A stretch of 64,000 nucleotides of DNA from Adlercreutzia wanghongyangiae (GCF_035989245.1 NZ_JAYMFF010000002.1:434001-498000); one strand, 5' to 3'. Shown: positions 36,374 to 45,658, numbered from the stretch's first letter. Notes: generated by a model not told the origin, from the letters alone. Numbers and translations are program-made.

Positions 36374-37189
36374 GTGGTTACAAGACGCAAGCAGAATCAC
36401 CGGGGGCTCGCCGCCTTGGCAGCGGCCGGTGTGTGCGTGTTGTCCATGCTGGCGGTCGGTTTCCTCGGTTTCGACTGGGCTTCCGCAGGTTCTCATGACA
36501 CGAATGCCACCTCCTTCGGCCTCGAGCACCAGAGCGTGAACGTGGGCGCCGAGGGAGTCTCTCCGGAAACGGTGGACGACAAGTCCGACGCCGACGTGCT
36601 ACCCGTGGAGGACATCTCCGAGGGCGCGTCGCTGGCCACGGCATCTTCGCGCGACGTGAGCGCCGGTGTGCAGGAAATTGCCGCCGAGGAAGAGGCCGCC
36701 CGCATCGCCGCCGAGCAGGCGGCCCGCGAGGCCGAGCAGCGCGCCATCCAGCGCGCCGATGCGTCCCGCTCCAAGTACTACGCCACCTACGGCAGCCTGC
36801 CGGCGGGTGACGTGGACTTCTCCGTGGGCGAAGAGGCGTTCGTGGCCGAATGGACCAGCCGCATCGACGACTATCTGGCCGGCAGCCCGCTGGCCGGCCA
36901 TGGCGCGACGTTCGCGCAGGCCGCTTGGGACAACGGCATCGACCCGCGTTGGTCGCCCGCCATTTCGAACACCGAGTCCACGAAGGGACGTGTGTGCTTC
37001 AAGGCGCACAACGCCTGGGGTTGGGACCAGACCAGCTGGAGCAATTGGGACACTGCCATCCGCGCCCACGTGGCCGGCTTGGCGCGCGGCTACGGCTTCA
37101 CCATCAGCTACACCTACGCGCAGCGCTACTGCCCGCCCAATTATGACAACTGGTACCGAGATACCCTCAATCAGATGAAACTCATCTAG
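36374..37189 (+). CDS. Secreted lysozyme/glucosaminidase-like protein
   Basis: A 271-aa exoprotein. The GTG start follows AAAGGGAA; a longer reading frame lacks a ribosome site. N-terminal arginines and a hydrophobic stretch (LAALAAAGVCVLSMLAVGFL) act as signal peptide or anchor. An acidic linker and a charged coiled coil (EEEAARIAAEQAAREAEQRA) follow. The C-terminal 115 residues carry ATFAQAAWDNGIDPRWSPAI, SNTESTKG with a catalytic-type Glu, AHNAWGW and YCPPNYDNWY, as in glucosaminidase-like peptidoglycan hydrolases. Leader 36255-36373 is A/T-rich but no known riboswitch was recognised. Confidence 0.75.
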   Translation: MVTRRKQNHRGLAALAAAGVCVLSMLAVGFLGFDWASAGSHDTNATSFGLEHQSVNVGAEGVSPETVDDKSDADVLPVEDISEGASLATASSRDVSAGVQEIAAEEEAARIAAEQAAREAEQRAIQRADASRSKYYATYGSLPAGDVDFSVGEEAFVAEWTSRIDDYLAGSPLAGHGATFAQAAWDNGIDPRWSPAISNTESTKGRVCFKAHNAWGWDQTSWSNWDTAIRAHVAGLARGYGFTISYTYAQRYCPPNYDNWYRDTLNQMKLI

Positions 37190-37198
37190 AAACATGAG

Positions 37199-37224
37199 AA
37201 AATGCCGCAAGGCATTTTCTTTTA
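37199..37224 (+). terminator. Rho-independent terminator
   Basis: GAAAATGCC and GGCATTTTC form a 9-bp stem around GCAA, followed by TTTT, about 10 bases after the glucosaminidase-like gene. It lies 23 bases before the next start. Confidence 0.8.
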
Positions 37225-37246
37225 TACGAGGGAGGAAGCGCGAGAA

Positions 37247-37909
37247 ATGAGCAACGTTATCGTCGTCGGTTGCGGGCGGGTAGGTTCGCAGCTGGCGAAC
37301 ATGCTGTCCGATAACGGCAGCAACGTGTGCGTCATCGATAAGAACGCCGACGCCTTCGCCAATCTGGGGCGCAACTTCAACGGCAGCACCATTCAGGGCG
37401 TGGGCTTCGACGAGGATGTGCTCATCAAGGCCGGCGTCGAGGAGTGCGACGTGTTGGCCGCCGTCACCCAGTTCGACAACGCGAACCTGATGTGCGCCGA
37501 GGTGGCCAATCACCTGTTCGGCGTTCCCCACGTTATCTCGCGCCTGTACAACCCCGACCACGAGCGTGCCTACATGCAGTTGGGCATCGACTACGTGTGC
37601 GGCACATCGCTGGTGGCCGAGGACGTGTTCAGCAAGATCGTGTCGGGCCATGGCTCGCACATCGACACGTTCGGCGAGTTCGAGGTGCTGCGCTTCACCC
37701 TGGACTTGTCCAGTCGCGATAACGCCCGCACCATCCGCGTGTCCGAGCTGGAACGCGACCACGAGGTGCGCATCATCGCCTTCGAGCGCGCCGACGGCTC
37801 GGCGTCGTCCATCCCCACCACCGACTCGCTGCTGTACGCGGGCGACTCTATTCTGGCCTGTGTGCGCCATGATGTGATCGCCCAGTTCTCCCGCTATATT
37901 CTGGATTAA
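37247..37909 (+). CDS. TrkA/KtrA-type K+ transport regulator 1
   Basis: A 220-aa cytoplasmic ring protein that gates Trk/Ktr potassium channels. ATG at 37247; GGAGGAAG lies about 10 bases upstream. The RCK_N Rossmann domain has GCGRVGSQLA and VIDKNADAF with an acidic NAD/ATP-binding residue at the end of beta 2. The RCK_C (TrkA_C) domain occupies about residues 140-220. It is followed nine bases later by a second paralogue, the arrangement seen for paired actinobacterial Trk regulators. No TrkH/KtrB membrane subunit is in the window. Confidence 0.9.
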   Translation: MSNVIVVGCGRVGSQLANMLSDNGSNVCVIDKNADAFANLGRNFNGSTIQGVGFDEDVLIKAGVEECDVLAAVTQFDNANLMCAEVANHLFGVPHVISRLYNPDHERAYMQLGIDYVCGTSLVAEDVFSKIVSGHGSHIDTFGEFEVLRFTLDLSSRDNARTIRVSELERDHEVRIIAFERADGSASSIPTTDSLLYAGDSILACVRHDVIAQFSRYILD

Positions 37910-37918
37910 GGACCTGCC

Positions 37919-38590
37919 ATGTACATCGTTATCGCCGGTGGCGGAAAAATCGGCTCTTACCTGGCCTCCATCTTACTGAAGAGCGGCAACGACGTGGCCG
38001 TGATCGAGGAGAAGCTGGCGACGGCCGACCGCCTGTCGGTGCAGCTGGAGGGCCGCTATCTGGTCATCCACGGCGATGGTTGCGACTCGCGCTATCAGGA
38101 GGACGCCGGCATTCGCGGCGCCGACGTGTTCGTGGCCACCACGGGTCAGGACGACTCGAACCTGGTGTCGTGCGAGATTGCCCAGCGGGTATTCCACGTG
38201 CCCCGCTGCATTGCGCGCGTGAACAACCCGAAAAACGAGCGCATCTTCCGCGAGGTGGGCATCGAATGCGTGTCGTCCACCACACTGATTGCGAACCTTA
38301 TTGAGGAGGAAGCCCTGCTCGGCAGCGTGTCGGTGGTGTCGTCGCTGACCCATGGCAATGTGGCGCTGGCCGAGGTGGTGGTACCGCGTATGCGCCGCTT
38401 CTCCAACGAGGACGGCGTGCTCATCGAAGAGGTGCCGCTGCCCGATAACGCCATCATCGCGGCCGTGTCCAGCGGGGGCGATGTGGAAGTGGCCGGTCCC
38501 GATACGCTGATGTATCCGGGCGACAAGGCCATCGTGGTAGCCGACGAGGACGTGCTGGACGACGTGCGCCAGGCCTTCCGGGGGCTGTAG
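37919..38590 (+). CDS. TrkA/KtrA-type K+ transport regulator 2
   Basis: A 223-aa paralogue of the preceding gene. The Rossmann motif is GGGKIGSYLA, with VIEEKLATAD after beta 2, and GDGCDSRYQEDAGI and TGQDDSNL as in TrkA. The RCK_C domain spans about 140-223 (IEEVPLPDNAIIAAV). The two proteins may form a hetero-oligomer. Its stop TAG overlaps the GTG start of the next gene. Confidence 0.9.
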   Translation: MYIVIAGGGKIGSYLASILLKSGNDVAVIEEKLATADRLSVQLEGRYLVIHGDGCDSRYQEDAGIRGADVFVATTGQDDSNLVSCEIAQRVFHVPRCIARVNNPKNERIFREVGIECVSSTTLIANLIEEEALLGSVSVVSSLTHGNVALAEVVVPRMRRFSNEDGVLIEEVPLPDNAIIAAVSSGGDVEVAGPDTLMYPGDKAIVVADEDVLDDVRQAFRGL

Positions 38591-40326
38591 TGAAGGCGCG
38601 CCTGGCCCTGGTGGCGCTGCTGCTGTTCCTGGTTGCGGCCCCGGCGACGGCCTGGGCGGCTGATTACCGCTGCGATCAGGCCGATCTGGTGGCCCAGGTG
38701 GAGACCGACGGCTCGGTGCTCGTGACCGACCAGCGCATTTTCGACTTCTCGGCCGACGGGGCGAAAAGCGAGACGCTCACGTGGTTATACGGGGGCTTTC
38801 CGGAAGATGCCGAAGTGACCATCGCCCATGTGCGCATGGCCGCCCTCGATGGCGACGACAACGTGACGGGTGAATGGGTGGTGCTGGAGCCCACCACGTT
38901 TCTGCTGTCGTGGCGCCAGGGAGGGCGGCCCGATAGCGACGGTTGGTCCTACGACAAGTTCCAATCGAAGCTGTATGCCTTCGTGCGCGATTTGCCCGAC
39001 CGGGCCGTGTTCGAGGTGTCCTATCAGGTAACCCATGCGGTGGAGGCCTACGACGATGCCGCCGACTTCCAGTGGTTCTACGCCCCGCGCGACTATGCGG
39101 TGGCCATGCACCAGGTGAAGGCCACGGTGGTGCTGCCCATGCCGGCCGATGCGGCGGTGGAGCCTGGCGACAACGTGCGCGCCTGGGGCCACGGACCGGC
39201 CGACGGCACAGTGGACATCGGGCTGGACGGCTCGGTGAAGTTCTTCGACCCGGTGGTGGCGCCCACCGCCTATGCCGACGCCCGGGTGATGTTCCCCGTG
39301 CAATGGCTGACCAACCTCAGCGATGAGGCCAAGCTGGAGCATCAGGGCAGCCTGCAGTACTACTGGACCACCCGTTACGAGGAAAGCTGGGTCGATCGCG
39401 CCGCTCACCAGAAGATGCTGCGCGACGGGCTATCCATCGGTGTGTTGGCGCTCAGCTTCCTGGTGTTGGCGGCCGCGCTGGCGGTATATGCACGGTGGGG
39501 CCGCGAACGACCGCCGGCGTTCACCGATGACTATTACTGCGAGGTGCCCGGTACCGATCTGGCTCCGGCCATGCTGGGGCGTCTGTGGCGCTGGAACCAC
39601 GAGAGCCCCGACGATGTGGTGGCCACGGTGTTGGATATGATACGTCGCGGTGCCCTGCGCCTGCGCCTGGGCGACGACGGGCGCCCTATGGCGTTGGAGA
39701 TTCCCCAGCAGGGGTCGATTTCCGACGAGGCCCTGGACGGCGCCACGCTGGCCCTGTTGCACGAGCTTTCGGAGGATGCCGAGAGCGTGTCGCTGACCGA
39801 GTTGTCGGCAGCGGCCCACGAGCGCCCGGCCGATTTCCTGCGCGCCGTGCAGCAGTGGCAGGGAAGGCTGAGCGCCCTGGTGGCCCCCTGTCACTTCTTC
39901 GACGAGGCCAGTCGCCGCGCCCAGCACGTGCTGCTGGCGGCCGCTGCCGTGCTGGCGCTTGCGGCCGTGGGCTCGTTCATCTTCCTGGGCTGGGTTGTGG
40001 GGCTGCTGGCGCTGCTGGCCGCCCTGTGCGTGGGCGTGCTGGGGAACTACACCATGCGGCGCACGCCGGCGGCGAACGATATCGCCGCCCACGCGAAGGC
40101 CCTGCGCAACTGGATGCGCGATGGCGGCTGGCAGGCCCAGCGCGACCAGCTGACCGATGGCGAGCGCGCCCAGCTGGTGGCATACGCCTACCTGTTTGGC
40201 GTGCTGTCGTGCGTTGATGACGCGCCCGACACCAAGGCGGCCCAGCTTGCGGCCTTGGCTCCGCAACTATCCCGTAACTTCGACGCCGCTCTGCGCGCGG
40301 CGCACCATCGCGCCGAGGTATCATAG
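38590..40326 (+). CDS. DUF2207 membrane protein
   Basis: A 578-aa envelope protein. The GTG start overlaps the previous stop. A Sec signal peptide (LALVALLLFLVAAPATAWAA) leads to an extracellular DUF2207 domain (about 25-250; VETDGSVLVTDQRIFDF) predicted to be beta-rich. A first helix lies at about 285-305, then a cytoplasmic part with PGTDLAPAMLGRLWRW and ATVLDMIRRGALRL, two close helices (about 445-490) and a cytoplasmic tail. This matches the YciQ/DUF2207 family, whose function is unknown. Coupling to trkA genes is probably positional only. Confidence 0.82.
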   Translation: MKARLALVALLLFLVAAPATAWAADYRCDQADLVAQVETDGSVLVTDQRIFDFSADGAKSETLTWLYGGFPEDAEVTIAHVRMAALDGDDNVTGEWVVLEPTTFLLSWRQGGRPDSDGWSYDKFQSKLYAFVRDLPDRAVFEVSYQVTHAVEAYDDAADFQWFYAPRDYAVAMHQVKATVVLPMPADAAVEPGDNVRAWGHGPADGTVDIGLDGSVKFFDPVVAPTAYADARVMFPVQWLTNLSDEAKLEHQGSLQYYWTTRYEESWVDRAAHQKMLRDGLSIGVLALSFLVLAAALAVYARWGRERPPAFTDDYYCEVPGTDLAPAMLGRLWRWNHESPDDVVATVLDMIRRGALRLRLGDDGRPMALEIPQQGSISDEALDGATLALLHELSEDAESVSLTELSAAAHERPADFLRAVQQWQGRLSALVAPCHFFDEASRRAQHVLLAAAAVLALAAVGSFIFLGWVVGLLALLAALCVGVLGNYTMRRTPAANDIAAHAKALRNWMRDGGWQAQRDQLTDGERAQLVAYAYLFGVLSCVDDAPDTKAAQLAALAPQLSRNFDAALRAAHHRAEVS

Positions 40327-40389
40327 AGCCGCAGCGCATTCGGCCGCCCTGCCGATGCCCCTGGCCCCACCGAGGAAAGGAAGCGTCCC

Positions 40390-40917
40390 ATGAAAGAGAA
40401 GTCCTTCGAGCCCGGCCGCGACAACATCGTGCTCATCGGCATGCCCGGTGCCGGCAAGTCTACGCTGGGCATCGTGCTGGCGAAGATTCTCTGCATGAAC
40501 TTCATCGACGCCGACCTGCTCATTCAGCAGTCCTGCGACAAATCGCTGCAGCGCCTCATCGACACCTTGGGCCCCGACGCCTTCATCGAAATCGAGAATC
40601 AGGTGCTGTCGGAAATGGACTTCCAGCATTCCGTTATCGCCACGGGCGGCTCGGCCGTCTACAGCGAGGCCGCCATGGATCACCTGGGGAAGATCGGCCG
40701 TGTGGTGTACCTGCAGATCAGCTTCGACGAGTTGAAGCACCGCCTGGCCGACTTCTCCGACCGCGGCGTGGTGATGAAGGGCGGCATCGGCATGAGCCTG
40801 CGCGACCTGTACGACGAGCGCCTGCCGCTGTACGAGAAGTATGCCGACATCACCGTGGACGTGAACGACCTCACCATCACCGCCGCCGCCCGCAAGGTAG
40901 CCGCGGCATTGAAGTAG
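40390..40917 (+). CDS. Shikimate kinase-like protein
   Basis: A 175-aa P-loop kinase. Walker A is GMPGAGKSTLG; the shikimate-binding Asp lies in FIDADLLIQ, Arg-type contacts in FIEIENQVL, and the GG pair in ATGGSAVY. These are the hallmarks of AroK/AroL, which phosphorylates shikimate in aromatic amino-acid synthesis. The lid lacks the usual RPLL motif (here MKGGIGMSLRDLYDERLPLYEKYAD keeps the RxPLY part), so a related small-molecule kinase remains possible. No other aro gene is adjacent. A good SD (AAAGGAAG) precedes the ATG. Confidence 0.8.
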   Translation: MKEKSFEPGRDNIVLIGMPGAGKSTLGIVLAKILCMNFIDADLLIQQSCDKSLQRLIDTLGPDAFIEIENQVLSEMDFQHSVIATGGSAVYSEAAMDHLGKIGRVVYLQISFDELKHRLADFSDRGVVMKGGIGMSLRDLYDERLPLYEKYADITVDVNDLTITAAARKVAAALK

Positions 40918-40959
40918 GGGCGCTCGGACACTTTCGTTGCGTTCGCGCTTCCGATTTTC

Positions 40960-41115
40960 CGCCTCGATTTCCAGATTTTCACACCGTAAGGCCGCGTCTG
41001 GCGTGATCGCGAAATGCTATGCGAGAAAAACACCAGGCCAGAGAACCGTCGATTTCCTATTGAACGATTTTCGGCGCGCGCTAAGGTGGAAAACTGGAAA
41101 TCGAGGCGTTTTTTC
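40960..41115 (+). repeat. Long-range inverted repeat ending in T6
   Basis: CGCCTCGATTTCCAGATTTTC (40960-40980, one extra A) is complementary to GAAAACTGGAAATCGAGGCG (41090-41109), which runs into TTTTTT. About 109 bases lie between. It may be a MITE-like remnant or a large folded 3' end for the kinase gene. The rest of the 40918-41370 gap shows a -10-like TAGAAT near 41190 and nothing else recognisable. Confidence 0.55.
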
Positions 41116-41370
41116 GAAGCGTGGCCGCCGCAGAAGGCTTGCGAGCGAAATAACCCCTCAGCCTCGCGGTTCTTTAGCCGCCTGTAGTGTAGAATACGGG
41201 TCAAGTTTTCGCGCCGACGGGGATTGGCGCACCGTGTTCATGAGGCCGTTTTCCTGCTGCGAATCGAAGAGGCTGCATCGTCTGTGCCGATTCGCGCGCA
41301 GAAAGGCGTGCCCCGACTGGGAAGGCGTGGGGGTTGTGCGACCTGCTCGCTTTTCGGAAAGGAAGCGTCT

Positions 41371-42894
41371 ATGGATTTTGAGAATCTCAACGAGATGCTT
41401 GTCGCCTGGACGGGCGAGATCGACTCCTTCATGTACACCTACATCCTGGTGATCTTGCTGGTGTTCGTGGGCATCTACTACACCATTCGCACCAAGGGCG
41501 TGCAGATCCGCTACATCAAGGATATGTTCACCCAGCTGACCGAGAAGAAGCACGTGCAGGGTCAGAAGTCCATCAGCTCCTTCCAGGCGCTCATGGTGTC
41601 CACCGCCTCGCGCGTGGGCACGGGCAACATCGCCGGCATCGCCACGGCTGTGGCCACCGGCGGCCCGGGCGCCATCTTCTGGATGTGGCTCATGGCGCTC
41701 ATCGGCGCGGCCTCGGCCTTCATCGAGTCCACTCTGGCGCAGATCTACAAGATTCGCGGCAAGGAAGGCGAGTTCCGGGGTGGCCCGGCCTACTACATTC
41801 AGCAGGGCTTGGGCAAGCGCTGGCTCGGCATTATCTTCGCCTGGGCGCTCATCCTGTGCTTCGCCTTCGGCTTCAACGGCCTGCAGGCCTTCAACATGAC
41901 CTCGGCGCTGGAGTACTACATTCCCGATTACGCCACTAACGGCACCGCCATCGGCGTGGGCATCGTGCTCATCGTGTTCACCGCCTTCGTTATCTTCGGC
42001 GGTGCGAAGCGCATCTCCATTATCACGTCCATCATCGTACCTATCATGGCCATTGCCTACATCGCGCTGGCCCTGTGGACCACGGTGACGAACCTGGGCG
42101 AGCTGCCCGCCGTGTTCGGCACCATCTTCGAGTCGGCCTTCAACTTCCAGTCCATCGCCGGCGGTTTCGCAGGCTCGGTGGTTATGCTGGGCATCAAGCG
42201 CGGCCTGTTCTCCAATGAGGCCGGCATGGGCTCGGCACCGAACGCCGCCGCCACTGCCAGCGTGTCGCACCCGGTGAAGCAGGGCCTCGTGCAGAGCCTG
42301 TCGGTGTACATCGATACGCTGCTCATCTGCACCTGCTCAGCCATGATGGTGATGATCTTCTGGGTGCAGGACCCCGAGGCCGCCCAGGCGCTGAACGGCA
42401 TGCCGCTGGTGCAGCTGGCCGTGAACAACGCCGTGGGCGAGGTGGGTATCCACTTCATCACCTTCGCCATCTTCGCCTTCGCGTTCTCCAGCCTTATCGG
42501 CAACTACTTCTACGCCGAGACCAACTTCCGCTACATCTTTAAGAACACGAAGTGGGGCATGCTGGTGTTCCGCGTGCTGTGCCTGGCCGCCATCTTCTAC
42601 GGTTGCGTGAACAGCTTCGATCTGGCGTGGAACCTGGCCGACATCTTCATGGGCTTCATGGCCATCATCAACCTTGTGGCCATTCTGCTCCTGGGCAAGT
42701 GGGCCCTGGCCGCGCTGGACGACTACACCCGTCAGCGCAAGGCTGGTAAGGATCCGGTGTTCTTGGCCTCCAGCGTGCCGGGCATGCCGCCGTGCGAGTG
42801 CTGGACCACCGCCGACCTGCAGAATTTCGGGCCCAATCCCGTTGAGGAGTACATCGAGGAGGCGGCCAATTTCGATGCCGAGGGCTTGAAGTAG
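41371..42894 (+). CDS. Alanine/glycine:cation symporter (AGCS family)
   Basis: A 507-aa inner-membrane Na+/H+-coupled transporter for alanine or glycine. ATG at 41371 follows GGAAAGGAAG. About ten hydrophobic helices are evident. AGCS signatures: ALMVSTASRVGTGNIAGIA, GPGAIFWMW, EFRGGPAYYI, GLFSNEAGMGSAPNAAA and the C-terminal NYFYAETNFRYIF. Length is slightly above the usual 450-480 aa through a C-terminal acidic tail. It is a single-gene unit followed by a strong terminator. Confidence 0.94.
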   Translation: MDFENLNEMLVAWTGEIDSFMYTYILVILLVFVGIYYTIRTKGVQIRYIKDMFTQLTEKKHVQGQKSISSFQALMVSTASRVGTGNIAGIATAVATGGPGAIFWMWLMALIGAASAFIESTLAQIYKIRGKEGEFRGGPAYYIQQGLGKRWLGIIFAWALILCFAFGFNGLQAFNMTSALEYYIPDYATNGTAIGVGIVLIVFTAFVIFGGAKRISIITSIIVPIMAIAYIALALWTTVTNLGELPAVFGTIFESAFNFQSIAGGFAGSVVMLGIKRGLFSNEAGMGSAPNAAATASVSHPVKQGLVQSLSVYIDTLLICTCSAMMVMIFWVQDPEAAQALNGMPLVQLAVNNAVGEVGIHFITFAIFAFAFSSLIGNYFYAETNFRYIFKNTKWGMLVFRVLCLAAIFYGCVNSFDLAWNLADIFMGFMAIINLVAILLLGKWALAALDDYTRQRKAGKDPVFLASSVPGMPPCECWTTADLQNFGPNPVEEYIEEAANFDAEGLK

Positions 42895-42916
42895 CTTCCG
42901 CATCACCGGCTTTGAA

Positions 42917-42949
42917 GGGCGGCGATTCCGTGCGAGTCGCCGCCCTTTT
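42917..42949 (+). terminator. Rho-independent terminator after the alanine symporter
   Basis: GGGCGGCGA pairs with TCGCCGCCC around TTCCGTGCGAG, followed by TTTT. Confidence 0.85.
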
Positions 42950-42953
42950 GCGT

Positions 42954-42959
42954 TATACT
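42954..42959 (+). promoter_or_regulatory. Candidate -10 box upstream of mobBA
   Basis: TATACT lies directly after the terminator T tract and about 90 bases before the mobBA start. The -35 is poor. Confidence 0.35.
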
Positions 42960-43051
42960 GGCCCGAAACTACGACGAGGGACGCGATCTGGCAGTGCTCG
43001 TGCTGCAAGCCTGGGGAGGCGGGCGTCCGTTAAGAGAATCCGAGGAAGAGC

Positions 43052-44383
43052 ATGATCGATATACCCAGCCCGGCGGTGGCCATCGTGGGGCGGCATAACT
43101 CGGGGAAGACTACGCTGATCGAGCGGCTGATTGCCGAGCTGGTGGGCCGCGGCATCGATGTGGGCTCTATCAAGCATCATTCTCACCGCGGGTTCGATAT
43201 CGACTATCCGGGGAAGGACTCCTACCGCCATCGGGCGGCCGGGGCCTCGGAAACGGTGATTGCCGCGCCCGGCCAGGTGGCGCGCATCAAGACCATCGAG
43301 GGCGAGGAGGAATGCGCCGACCTGGTGCGATCGATGCCCGGGCACGATATCGTGGTGGTGGAGGGGTACCGCAAGAGCGGTCTGCCTACCGTGGAGATCA
43401 TGCGCGCGGCCAACGAGGCCGATGCCCATACGGCCGAGGTGTTTCTGCGCGGTGCGCGTGAGGGGCTGCCCCTGGGCGCCGACTTCACTCAGCTGGGGCG
43501 TGCCGACGGCGCTGCTGCCGGCTGTTCGGGGGTGCGCGATGCCGATGCTGCCGCGGCTGCCGAAGCGGTTGGGGCTGCCGCCGATGTGGTTGGGCCTGCT
43601 GCCGATGTGCGCGAGAAGATGCCCGCGGCCAGCACCGTGGCGGTGGTAACCGACATTCCCGCTGCTCGGGAGGCGGCGGCGCTGTACGGCATTCCAGCCT
43701 TCCACCTGGATGATGTTGCCGCGTTGGCCGACTTCCTGGGCGAGCGCTATGTGCGCCCGCGCGTGACGGTGGTCATTCAGGCTGGCGGCGAGTCGCGGCG
43801 CATGGGACAGTCGAAGGCCACGGTGCCCTTCGCGGGCCGCCCGCTCATCTGCCGTTTGGTTGAGCGCCTGCAGCCGGTGGCCGACGAGCTGATCATCACT
43901 ACGAACGAGGCCGAGCGGCTGGACTTCCTGCACGAGATGTACCCCGATGCCGGCATCCGCCTGGTGGCCGACATCCACAACGAGCGCGGGGCGTTGCCTG
44001 GTTTGTACACGGCCCTGCAGGCGGCCACGAACCCCTATGTGGCTGTGGTGGCCTGCGACATGGTGTTCGCCAGCGCCCGCTTGGTGGTGGCCGAGGCCCT
44101 GGCCATGCACGAGAGCGGCGCCGACGTGGTCACGCCCGTGAACAAGCACGGCTTCGAGCCGCTGCACGCCCTGTACCGCAAGGACGGCTGCTTGACCGCC
44201 GTGCGCGAGCGCGTGCGCCAGGGTGAGAAGCGCATGCAGAGTTTCTTCGGCGACGACGACGTGACGGTGCTGCCCTTCACTCAGGACCGGGTGTTGCAGG
44301 TAGAGCCCCGCGGCGGCTGCTTCGTGAACGCGAACACGCCCGAAGATCTGGCGCGCATCGAAGACATGTATCTGGGCGAGTAA
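43052..44383 (+). CDS. MobB-MobA fusion for molybdenum cofactor guanylylation
   Basis: A 443-aa bifunctional protein. The N-terminal MobB-like GTP-binding part (1-165) has Walker A GRHNSGKTTLIERL, SIKHHSHRGFDIDYPGKDSYRHRAAGA split over residues 40-66, and VVVEGYRKS. An Ala/Asp-rich linker (about 150-190) follows, then a short MobB-type tail. The C-terminal MobA nucleotidyltransferase (about 233-443) has VVIQAGGESRRMGQSKA, a metal-binding VACDMVF and EPLHALY. MobA links GMP to molybdopterin for DMSO-reductase-type enzymes. The adjacent 4Fe-4S gene fits a molybdoenzyme context. Confidence 0.93.
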   Translation: MIDIPSPAVAIVGRHNSGKTTLIERLIAELVGRGIDVGSIKHHSHRGFDIDYPGKDSYRHRAAGASETVIAAPGQVARIKTIEGEEECADLVRSMPGHDIVVVEGYRKSGLPTVEIMRAANEADAHTAEVFLRGAREGLPLGADFTQLGRADGAAAGCSGVRDADAAAAAEAVGAAADVVGPAADVREKMPAASTVAVVTDIPAAREAAALYGIPAFHLDDVAALADFLGERYVRPRVTVVIQAGGESRRMGQSKATVPFAGRPLICRLVERLQPVADELIITTNEAERLDFLHEMYPDAGIRLVADIHNERGALPGLYTALQAATNPYVAVVACDMVFASARLVVAEALAMHESGADVVTPVNKHGFEPLHALYRKDGCLTAVRERVRQGEKRMQSFFGDDDVTVLPFTQDRVLQVEPRGGCFVNANTPEDLARIEDMYLGE

Positions 44384-44401
44384 CGGGAGGGGAATGCTGC
44401 C

Positions 44402-45574
44402 ATGCCGAATCTGAACGATCTCATGGAGATGATGGACGCCCTGGAAACCAAGGCCATCATCACCATTCCCACCTTCTGCGTGGCCGTGCGCAATCGCCAC
44501 TCGTCGTGCCGCAAGTGCGCCGATGCGTGCCTGGCCGACGCCATCACCATCGAGAAGAACGAGCTGAACATCGATGCCGGTGCCTGCGTGGCCTGCGGTG
44601 CCTGCGTGGCGGTGTGCCCCACCTCGGCGCTGGTGCCCATGGACCCGATGCCCGACGATTTGGCCGCCGCCGTGGCCGACACCACGAATGCGGCCGGCGG
44701 CCTGACGGTTATCGCCTGCGCCCGCAAGGCCGCCCGCAACGTGGGCGATCCCGACAAGTATGCCATGGTGCCCTGCCTGGGCCGCATGGAGGAAGAGCTG
44801 TTGGTGGAGCTGGTGGCTCGCGGCATTCCCGAGATCTGCCTGGTGGACGGCGACTGCAGCACCTGCAAGTACCGTGGCGCGGTGCCCGCCATTAACGACA
44901 CGGTGGAGTCGGCTCGCGCGCTTTTGGCCGCCATGGGGTCCGACGCCGCTATTACGCGCACCTCGGAGTTTCCCGCCTCGGTGCAGGTGGCCGACATGCG
45001 CAAGGCCGTGGGCGCGGCGCGGCGCGAGTTCTTCACCTCGTCGGGCCACTACGCCAAGGATGTGGCGAAGTCGGCGGCCGAGAAGATGGTGAACGAGAAG
45101 CTGGCCCAGCTGAACCTGCAGAAGCAGGAGCAGTCGCTGCGCGAGAAGCTGGGTGTGAAGAACGGCGCCGGCAAGATGCCCACCATCACCGCCGAGCGCA
45201 ACCTGAATATTCTGGATGCCATGAGCCGCATCGGCGACCCGGATAACCCGGCCGAGCCCGAGATGTTCACGCGCATCTTCGGCGACGTGGAAGTTGATGT
45301 GGAGAAATGCTCGGGTTGCAGCATGTGCGTGATGTTCTGTCCCACCGACGCCCTGCGCAAGAGCCTGGACAAGCATCCCGAAGAGGGTAAGGCCTACATG
45401 GAGTTCTCGGTGGCCGACTGCGTGCAGTGCAACCTGTGCGCCGACGCGTGCCTGAAGAAGTGCATCGAGGTTATCCCTGTGGTGCGCACCGCCGAGCTGT
45501 TCGATTTCGAACCGCGCCTCGTGGAGATTTCCGCCTCCAAAACTGGCAACAAGCTGTTCAACCGCAAAAAGTAG
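44402..45574 (+). CDS. Multi-cluster 4Fe-4S ferredoxin-like protein
   Basis: A 390-aa iron-sulfur protein with no export signal. Cysteine motifs indicate four clusters: SSCRKCADACLADAI and CVACGACVAVCPTSAL near the N-terminus, and CSGCSMCVMFCPTDAL and CVQCNLCADACLKKC near the C-terminus. The middle (about 95-160) has IACARKA, PCLGRMEEELLVELV and LVDGDCSTCKY, resembling the MvhD-like delta-subunit fold of heterodisulfide reductase complexes. It starts 18 bases after mobBA. An electron-transfer or assembly partner of molybdoenzymes is inferred; no catalytic subunit is adjacent. Confidence 0.82.
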   Translation: MPNLNDLMEMMDALETKAIITIPTFCVAVRNRHSSCRKCADACLADAITIEKNELNIDAGACVACGACVAVCPTSALVPMDPMPDDLAAAVADTTNAAGGLTVIACARKAARNVGDPDKYAMVPCLGRMEEELLVELVARGIPEICLVDGDCSTCKYRGAVPAINDTVESARALLAAMGSDAAITRTSEFPASVQVADMRKAVGAARREFFTSSGHYAKDVAKSAAEKMVNEKLAQLNLQKQEQSLREKLGVKNGAGKMPTITAERNLNILDAMSRIGDPDNPAEPEMFTRIFGDVEVDVEKCSGCSMCVMFCPTDALRKSLDKHPEEGKAYMEFSVADCVQCNLCADACLKKCIEVIPVVRTAELFDFEPRLVEISASKTGNKLFNRKK

Positions 45575-45604
45575 AAGATCTGCCGCCTTCCACCTTGGGC
45601 TGAC

Positions 45605-45658
45605 AGGTCAGATTGGCCCCCAACTTGCAGAAATGCGAGATGGCCCCCGATCTGACCT
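45605..45658. repeat. Inverted repeat with duplicated GGCCCCC boxes
   Basis: AGGTCAGAT at 45605 pairs with ATCTGACCT ending at 45658. Each arm is followed by a GGCCCCC box, in direct orientation. It follows the ferredoxin-like gene by 30 bases without a T tract. The 45575-45939 gap otherwise contains only the promoter below and a leader of about 130 bases. Confidence 0.5.

Noticed and set aside
42960..43051. Molybdenum cofactor riboswitch before mobBA
   Set aside because: The leader is only about 90 bases and the conserved Moco RNA hairpins could not be recognised.
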